Shown here in pieces: positions 59,781 to 64,000 of a DNA stretch of 64,000 bases. The DNA is from Salinisphaera sp. LB1 (lineage in GTDB: Bacteria; Pseudomonadota; Gammaproteobacteria; Nevskiales; Salinisphaeraceae), in contig NZ_CP029488.1 in the NCBI RefSeq assembly GCF_003177035.1, positions 1,488,001 through 1,552,000 of the forward strand. Direction: 5' to 3'. How positions within the stretch are numbered: the stretch's first letter is position 1; every line of letters starts with the position of its first letter. The notes under the pieces were generated by a model. That model made no database searches. It saw nothing but the letters and a program-made list of their open reading frames with translations, and was not told where the DNA came from. The translations under genes were made by a program, and so were the position numbers.

Positions 59781-59943
59781 GGTTCGATTCGCGTTAAAAG
59801 AGGCGCATCCTAGCGCGTTTGGGCCCGGGCTGTCGTCACTCGGCGTGACCGGAGGCCCAGATCGCGCCATTCGGCGTTACAGCGCTTGACCGCAGAATGA
59901 CTGCGGCCGGTGCCCTGCGCCTTGGCCGATAGGATTGGGGCGG

Positions 59944-59979
59944 CCACGCTGCACGTGTACGAAACGGCCACAGGCCCTA
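59944..59979 (-). repeat. R1 solitary end (E)
   Basis: The reverse complement starts TAGGGCCTGTGGCCGTTTCG and continues TACACGTGCAGC. It is an R1 terminus with few changes, 37 bp upstream of the small lipoprotein gene start. The remaining 160 bases between the SRPBCC and lipoprotein genes show nothing else. Confidence 0.6.
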
Positions 59980-60015
59980 GACTTGACACAGAACCCAACT
60001 CCGCGGGGAAAGACC

Positions 60016-60411
60016 ATGAACCGGGGCGCCATAACCATATTGACCGCGGCCATGCTGGCGTTGATGTTGACGGCCTGTATGAACCATCCGCCGCCACCGC
60101 GCCATCCGGGGCCGTACAAGAACCCGGTGGATGCCTTCGATGCCACCAACGCGCCGTATGATCCGAGCGCGCCGAAGGGCGCCGGTCAGCCGTTGTCGGA
60201 CGACATCGCGCATCTGCGCGACGCGCGGGAGGCCTACGAACACAGCCAGACCATTCAGGCGGCGCGGCTGCGCGACCAGCAGGAAAAGTGCCGCAAACAG
60301 CCCAACGCCAAACTGGTACGCATCCATGACGGCACTGGCGATCCCGATGCCGTGTATTGCCAGATGCCGCCGGCCGGCGCTGGTTCTGGCAGCGACGGTA
60401 AGAGCCAATGA
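60016..60411 (+). CDS. small lipoprotein, unknown function
   Basis: A 131-residue predicted lipoprotein with signal MNRGAITILTAAMLALMLTA and lipobox LTAC. The mature part starts with a Pro/His-rich stretch (NHPPPPRHPGPYKNP), has DDIAHLRDAREAYEHSQTIQ, and near the end KLVRIHDGTGDPDAVYCQMP. GGGGAAAG precedes ATG 60016. I recognise no family. It sits 64 bp before selO on the same strand. Confidence 0.7.
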   Translation: MNRGAITILTAAMLALMLTACMNHPPPPRHPGPYKNPVDAFDATNAPYDPSAPKGAGQPLSDDIAHLRDAREAYEHSQTIQAARLRDQQEKCRKQPNAKLVRIHDGTGDPDAVYCQMPPAGAGSGSDGKSQ

Positions 60412-60475
60412 TGCGCCGTGGCGATGTCGGCGGCCACGACTTGTGTGATGGCGGCGTCGCCGCAAGGGTCGAAAC

Positions 60476-61987
60476 ATGAGCACAGTCAGCGATACAACCG
60501 ACATCTGGGCGCTGGATTGGCGTAATCACGGCGCGGCGATGGGTGAGCCGTGGTACACGCGCCAGCAGCCCACCGCGATCGACGCGCCGTACCCGGTGGT
60601 GTTCAACGACGATGTGGCGGCGCTGCTCGATATCGATGGCCAGTGCGCGCGCCGGGAAGGCTATGCCGAGGTACTGTCGGGCAACCGCGTGCCGGCCGGC
60701 GCGTCGCCCGTGTCGCATCGCTACGGCGGCCACCAGTTCGGCGTCTGGGCGGGCCAGCTCGGCGATGGTCGGGCGATCACGCTGGGCGATGTCGTCAACG
60801 CCCGCGGCCAGCGTTACGACATTCAGCTCAAGGGCGCCGGCAGGACGCCGTATTCCCGCTTCGCCGATGGCCGTGCCGTGCTGCGTTCGACTGTGCGGGA
60901 GTATCTGGCCAGCGAGGCGCTGGCCGGGCTGGGCATTCCCACCACGCGCGCGCTGGCCATCGTCGGCAGCGATGCGCCGGTCTATCGGGAAACGGTCGAG
61001 ACCTCGGCGATACTTACCCGGGTCGCGCCCTCGCTGGTGCGCTTCGGCAGCTTCGAGATGCTGTTCTACAACCGTCAGTTCGACCAACTCGCGCCGTTGG
61101 CCGATCACGTCATCGCCAGTCACCACCCCCGGATCGCCGCCATCGACGGCAATGCCGAGCGTTACCGGGCCTGGGTGGCGGAGGTGATCGGCGTGACCGC
61201 GGAGCTGGTGGCCGACTGGCAGGCCGTGGGTTTCTGCCATGGCGTGCTCAACACCGACAACATGTCGGTGCTCGGCCTGACTCTGGACTACGGCCCGTTC
61301 GGCTTCATGGACAGCTTCGATCCGCAGTGGATCTGCAACCATACCGACGAAGCCGGCCGCTATGCCTACAACCAGCAGCCGGCGGTGGGGCTGTGGAATC
61401 TCGGCCGGTTCGTGCAGGCCATACTGCCGCTGCTGGCCGACGAGCCGGAAGCCGCGGTGGAAATCGGCCAGCAACTGCTCGCGGATTATCGCGGACTTTA
61501 CGACCAGGCGTATCAAGCACGCATGCGCGCCAAGCTGGGGCTGTTCGATAGCGCCGAGGGCGATGCCGATTTGATCGAACAGCTGCTCAGGATCATGGCG
61601 GCCGACGGTGCGGACTTTACGCGCACATTTCGTGCGCTCGGCCATGTCTCGGCCGACCCGAAGGCCACGGGCGCCCCGTTCGTCGATGAATTCGTCGAGC
61701 GCGACGCGGCACTGTCCTGGCTGGCCGACTGGCGGGCGCGGCTCGGCGCCACCGACGCCGACGACGCACCACGGGCCGAGCGCATGCGGCTGGTCAATCC
61801 GAAGTATGTGTTGCGCAACTATCTGGCGCAGGACGCCATCGAGCGTGCTCAGCAGGGCGACTACGGTGAAATCGAGCGTTTGCACGCGATTCTGCGCCGC
61901 CCCTTCGATGAACAGCCCGAGCACGCCGACTACGCGCGCCTGCCGCCGGACTGGGCGCGCGGTCTGGTGTTGAGCTGTTCGTCGTAG
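60476..61987 (+). CDS. selO: protein adenylyltransferase SelO (YdiU)
   Basis: A 503-residue SelO pseudokinase that transfers AMP to protein Ser/Thr/Tyr residues, linked to redox stress. SPVSHRYGGHQFGVWAGQLG, DGRAITLGDV, YDIQLKGAGRTPYSRFADGR, VLRSTVREYLASEALAGLGI and GFCHGVLNTDNMSVLGLTLD with YGPFGFMD are diagnostic. It ends VLSCSS, keeping Cys where eukaryotic SelO has selenocysteine. Start ATG 60476; length normal for bacterial SelO. Confidence 0.96.
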   Translation: MSTVSDTTDIWALDWRNHGAAMGEPWYTRQQPTAIDAPYPVVFNDDVAALLDIDGQCARREGYAEVLSGNRVPAGASPVSHRYGGHQFGVWAGQLGDGRAITLGDVVNARGQRYDIQLKGAGRTPYSRFADGRAVLRSTVREYLASEALAGLGIPTTRALAIVGSDAPVYRETVETSAILTRVAPSLVRFGSFEMLFYNRQFDQLAPLADHVIASHHPRIAAIDGNAERYRAWVAEVIGVTAELVADWQAVGFCHGVLNTDNMSVLGLTLDYGPFGFMDSFDPQWICNHTDEAGRYAYNQQPAVGLWNLGRFVQAILPLLADEPEAAVEIGQQLLADYRGLYDQAYQARMRAKLGLFDSAEGDADLIEQLLRIMAADGADFTRTFRALGHVSADPKATGAPFVDEFVERDAALSWLADWRARLGATDADDAPRAERMRLVNPKYVLRNYLAQDAIERAQQGDYGEIERLHAILRRPFDEQPEHADYARLPPDWARGLVLSCSS

Positions 61988-62006
61988 TCGCGGCGCTCGA
62001 CATCAT

Positions 62007-63116
62007 TCAGAGCGCCGCCAACGGGTGAGCCCCGCTCCAGGCTGGCTGGAAATGCGCGTCGACGTAATCGGGCGGCACGTCGGCCACGCTCGCATACCGC
62101 CAGCGGGGCTGACGGTCCTTGTCGACCAGCAGCGCGCGGACGCCTTCCGGTAAATCGGGACGCGCGCAGCATTGCAGCGCCATGGCCAGTTCCGTGCGCG
62201 CGACTTCGGCCAGCGAGAGGAAGCAGCCGCTCTCGAGCTGGCGATGCACGAGATGGGCTGTGACCGGGCAGCCGGCGGCGATGTTGGCCCCGGCTTCTGC
62301 CAGCCAGGGGTCCTCGGCTTCGGCCAGTGCCGACAGGCGATCCACGATCGTGACGAGATCGGGGCCGTTGGCGGCCGTGCGCAGGGTGTCCAGATGCGTG
62401 ACCAGACGGGCGTCGCCGGCGGTCGCGGCCGGCCGATTTCCTTCGGCGCGGCCGAGCACATCGGCCACCGCCGCCTGCGGATCCGACCAGTCCTCGACCG
62501 CGGTCAGCGCATCGATCACGTCGCGCTTGGCCGCATGCGCGATCGCGTGATCCGCCAGCCCCGCGAACAGGCTGTCGGCGGCGTTGAGCGTGGCGCCGGT
62601 CAGCGCAATGAAACGGGCGAGATAACGCGGCAGGCGATTGAAGAACCAGGTCGCCGCGCAGTCTGGGAACAAACCGATCTTGATCTCGGGCATCGCCAGG
62701 CGCGTGGTTTCGGTGACCACCCGGTGGCTCGCGCCGGAGAACACGCCCATGCCGCCGCCCATGACGATACCGTGCCCCCACGCGATGCACGGCGTTTTCA
62801 GGCGGTGCAGATCGTGGCAGAGCTGGTATTCATGCGTGAAGAAGTGGCGCGGATAGTCCGGATCGGCGTCGCCGATGGCCGAGCGGTACAGGTTCACGAC
62901 GTCGCCGCCGGCGCAGAAAGCCTTGTCCGAATCGGCATCGATCAGAATCGCAACCACATCCTCGCGAGCCTCCCAGCGTTTGACTGCAGCCTGGATGGCC
63001 TCGACCATGTCCAGACGCAAGGCATTGAGTGCCGACGGGTTATCCAGTGTGAGGTGGCCGAGCCGGGTGCCATTGTTCAGTTTAATTTCAGTTTCGTGTA
63101 CCCGACGGTCGCTCAT
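62007..63116 (-). CDS. 3-hydroxyisobutyryl-CoA hydrolase-like enoyl-CoA hydratase/isomerase
   Basis: A 369-residue crotonase-fold enzyme. TLDNPSALNALRLDMVEAIQ, FCAGGDVVNLYRSA (oxyanion loop), WGHGIVMGGGMGVFSGAS, and MPEIKIGLFPDCAATWFFNR with the catalytic Glu and Asp positions match HIBCH of valine breakdown; the C-terminal half covers the longer HIBCH tail (ELAMALQCC, GVRALLVDKDRQPRW). Start ATG 63116. No other valine-pathway gene is adjacent. A palindrome at 63160-63179 lies 44 bp upstream. Confidence 0.9.
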   Translation of the reverse strand: MSDRRVHETEIKLNNGTRLGHLTLDNPSALNALRLDMVEAIQAAVKRWEAREDVVAILIDADSDKAFCAGGDVVNLYRSAIGDADPDYPRHFFTHEYQLCHDLHRLKTPCIAWGHGIVMGGGMGVFSGASHRVVTETTRLAMPEIKIGLFPDCAATWFFNRLPRYLARFIALTGATLNAADSLFAGLADHAIAHAAKRDVIDALTAVEDWSDPQAAVADVLGRAEGNRPAATAGDARLVTHLDTLRTAANGPDLVTIVDRLSALAEAEDPWLAEAGANIAAGCPVTAHLVHRQLESGCFLSLAEVARTELAMALQCCARPDLPEGVRALLVDKDRQPRWRYASVADVPPDYVDAHFQPAWSGAHPLAAL

Positions 63117-63159
63117 GCGTGTGCTCCTCGGTTAAAAAGACATGGGCCGGAAGGCCTGA

Positions 63160-63179
63160 TCGTATCAACAACGATACGA
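63160..63179. promoter_or_regulatory. inverted repeat TCGTATC-AACAAC-GATACGA
   Basis: A perfect 7-bp inverted repeat with a six-base spacer in the divergent gap between the HIBCH-like gene and the Lpp-like gene. It has the form of a TetR- or MerR-family operator for acyl-CoA metabolism genes, but no regulator is adjacent. Confidence 0.5.
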
Positions 63180-63251
63180 AGTTATGCTAGATTTAATCAG
63201 CACGGTCGGGGGTTTCCGGTCGGGGCAAAGCAATAATTAGGAGTTGCTATT

Positions 63252-63506
63252 ATGATCAAGACGGTTTTGAAGACTGCCTTTGCTGTCGGCATCGTCGCGG
63301 CCGCCGCGGGTTGTGCCAGCCAGAATGGCGCGCTGAAATCGCAGGTAGATCAGGCCACGCGCAAGGCCGAATCGGCTCAGTCGACCGCCAATGAGGCTCA
63401 GCAGACGGCCAACCAGGCCCTGCAGACGGCCAACCAGGCGAAGTCGATGGCGCAGTCGAACTCGCAGCGCATGGAGCGTATGTTCAAGACTTCTCAGCAG
63501 AAGTAA
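63252..63506 (+). CDS. OprI/Lpp-like major outer-membrane lipoprotein
   Basis: An 84-residue lipoprotein. Signal peptide MIKTVLKTAFAVGIVAAA with lipobox AAGC, then a continuous heptad coiled coil in which A-x-x-A spacing and two near-identical blocks (EAQQTANQALQTANQ, then AKSMAQSNSQ) are evident, and a C-terminal MFKTSQQK ending in Lys. Lpp-type proteins anchor the outer membrane to peptidoglycan through that Lys. A strong terminator follows. An L,D-transpeptidase gene, the enzyme type that makes this bond, converges on it. Confidence 0.9.
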   Translation: MIKTVLKTAFAVGIVAAAAGCASQNGALKSQVDQATRKAESAQSTANEAQQTANQALQTANQAKSMAQSNSQRMERMFKTSQQK

Positions 63507-63517
63507 GCACGCGCGTC

Positions 63518-63534
63518 AGCGGGTTCCACCCGCT
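63518..63534 (+). terminator. first hairpin after the Lpp-like gene
   Basis: AGCGGGT-TCC-ACCCGCT, a perfect seven-base stem directly after the lipoprotein stop. It lacks a T-tract and may stabilise the message 3' end ahead of the true terminator. Confidence 0.5.
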
Positions 63535-63540
63535 TGAGAA

Positions 63541-63569
63541 AAGCCCTGCCTTTTGGCGGGGCTTTTTTT
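63541..63569 (+). terminator. rho-independent terminator of the Lpp-like gene
   Basis: AAGCCCTGCC-TTTT-GGCGGGGCTT followed by TTTTTTTG: long GC-rich stem plus seven or eight T, a classic intrinsic terminator for a very highly expressed lipoprotein gene. Confidence 0.9.
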
Positions 63570-63609
63570 GTGGCTATCGCGGCGGGCCGAAGCCCGTGTC
63601 CAGGCGCGA

Positions 63610-64000
63610 TCAACGCGAGGCGGCATCGGCATGGGCGGTGGTATTCGGGTCGTGCTTGTGCGGATCGGTACCGATCGCCTCCGGCATGCCATCGGCGTCG
63701 TGCACGACCTTCTCGGCCTTGTTCCAGTTCACGGGCGCATTGGGTTCATCTTTGGTCGCCGCGATGAGCGCCTGAACCCAGGGCGTATAGGATTGCACTG
63801 GCTTGCCGCCTTCCGGGTTCGGTGGGTGCACTTCCATCATCAGCGTATGGCCCTTCCAGCCGACTTTGTACGGCTCGCTGACGATGTTCACCGGTGTGCC
63901 CTTCGACACCATCGAAAACAGCGCGGCAATATCTTCCGGAAACAGCCGGATGCAGCCGTGCGACACGTGCATGCCGATACCGGCCGGCTTGTTGGTGCCG
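63610..64000 (-). CDS. L,D-transpeptidase (YkuD family), C-terminal part
   Basis: The gene continues past the right edge; about 130 C-terminal codons are visible. GTNKPAGIGMHVSHGCIRLF contains the YkuD catalytic motif SHGCIR with the nucleophilic Cys, followed by PEDIAALFSMVSKGTPVNIV and EPYKVGWKGHTLMMEVHPP, the ErfK/YbiS/YcfS-type tail. These periplasmic enzymes attach Lpp to peptidoglycan or form 3-3 crosslinks. The Lpp-like gene next door is its likely substrate. Confidence 0.92.
   Translation of the reverse strand, partial: GTNKPAGIGMHVSHGCIRLFPEDIAALFSMVSKGTPVNIVSEPYKVGWKGHTLMMEVHPPNPEGGKPVQSYTPWVQALIAATKDEPNAPVNWNKAEKVVHDADGMPEAIGTDPHKHDPNTTAHADAASR

Noticed and set aside
59983-59988. 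TTGACA as -35 of the small lipoprotein gene
   Set aside because: No acceptable -10 hexamer lies 15-19 bases downstream; the region there is GC-rich.
1-64000. CRISPR arrays, rRNA, tRNA, prophage or IS transposase genes
   Set aside because: I saw no regular repeat-spacer series, no conserved RNA gene sequence and no transposase or integrase motif; small tRNA-like folds could still be missed by eye.

Overview
The window is a high-GC, densely coding bacterial chromosome segment with no rRNA, tRNA, phage or plasmid genes that I can see. The gene set (ManC/CpsG-type GDP-mannose enzymes, OpgD, MscL, QueA, SelO, Kef-type antiporter, OprI/Lpp-like lipoprotein with an L,D-transpeptidase) fits a gammaproteobacterium. 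The phosphate-stress lipid genes and broad polyamine uptake suggest a marine or saline lifestyle, possibly Salinisphaera or a relative; the genus is a guess.

Layout. 1-3146: end of dsbA, then manC and manB (GDP-mannose supply). 3159-5239: mtnA and mtnC of methionine salvage, convergent and separated by a structured repeat (R2). 5318-13633: a GST, an SDR, a saccharopine-dehydrogenase-like reductase, an MtfA-like protein with a ruined zinc motif, a 5'-nucleotidase, a ComEA-like HhH protein, a NagD-type phosphatase and an M13 peptidase. 13924-19998: DedA, an IdnO-type dehydrogenase, an unlisted 56-residue secreted peptide with its own promoter and terminator, a GNAT, a LysE exporter divergent from a MocR regulator, and a cupin. 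20068-23950: a probable phosphate-starvation lipid-remodelling locus (sqdB divergent from gtrA-plcP-agt) with a candidate Pho box. 23957-31270: oxidoreductase, porin, DUF4105 protein, opgD, thioesterase and a GST gene split by a repeat. 31279-46088: an alpha-hydroxyacid oxidase operon divergent from a 13-kb polyamine uptake and catabolism cluster; two copies of one palindromic operator flank the shared intergenic region. 46397-53448: a diguanylate cyclase, then a SorC-type regulator divergent from a sugar/polyol ABC transporter and a polyol-type dehydrogenase. 53824-64000: Kef-type antiporter, PAP2 phosphatase, queA, a tandem glutaredoxin-like protein, small lipoproteins, mscL, selO, a HIBCH-type hydrolase, an Lpp-like lipoprotein and an L,D-transpeptidase cut by the window end.

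The most unusual content is two families of dispersed, strongly folded repeats. R1 ends in TAGGGCCTGTTGCCG inverted termini, has three long copies, one short one and several solitary ends, keeps an internal stem while changing its sequence, splits a GST gene and abuts TAG stop codons. R2 has two ~177-bp copies with TTAAYCCGGCA inverted ends, both lying between convergent genes.
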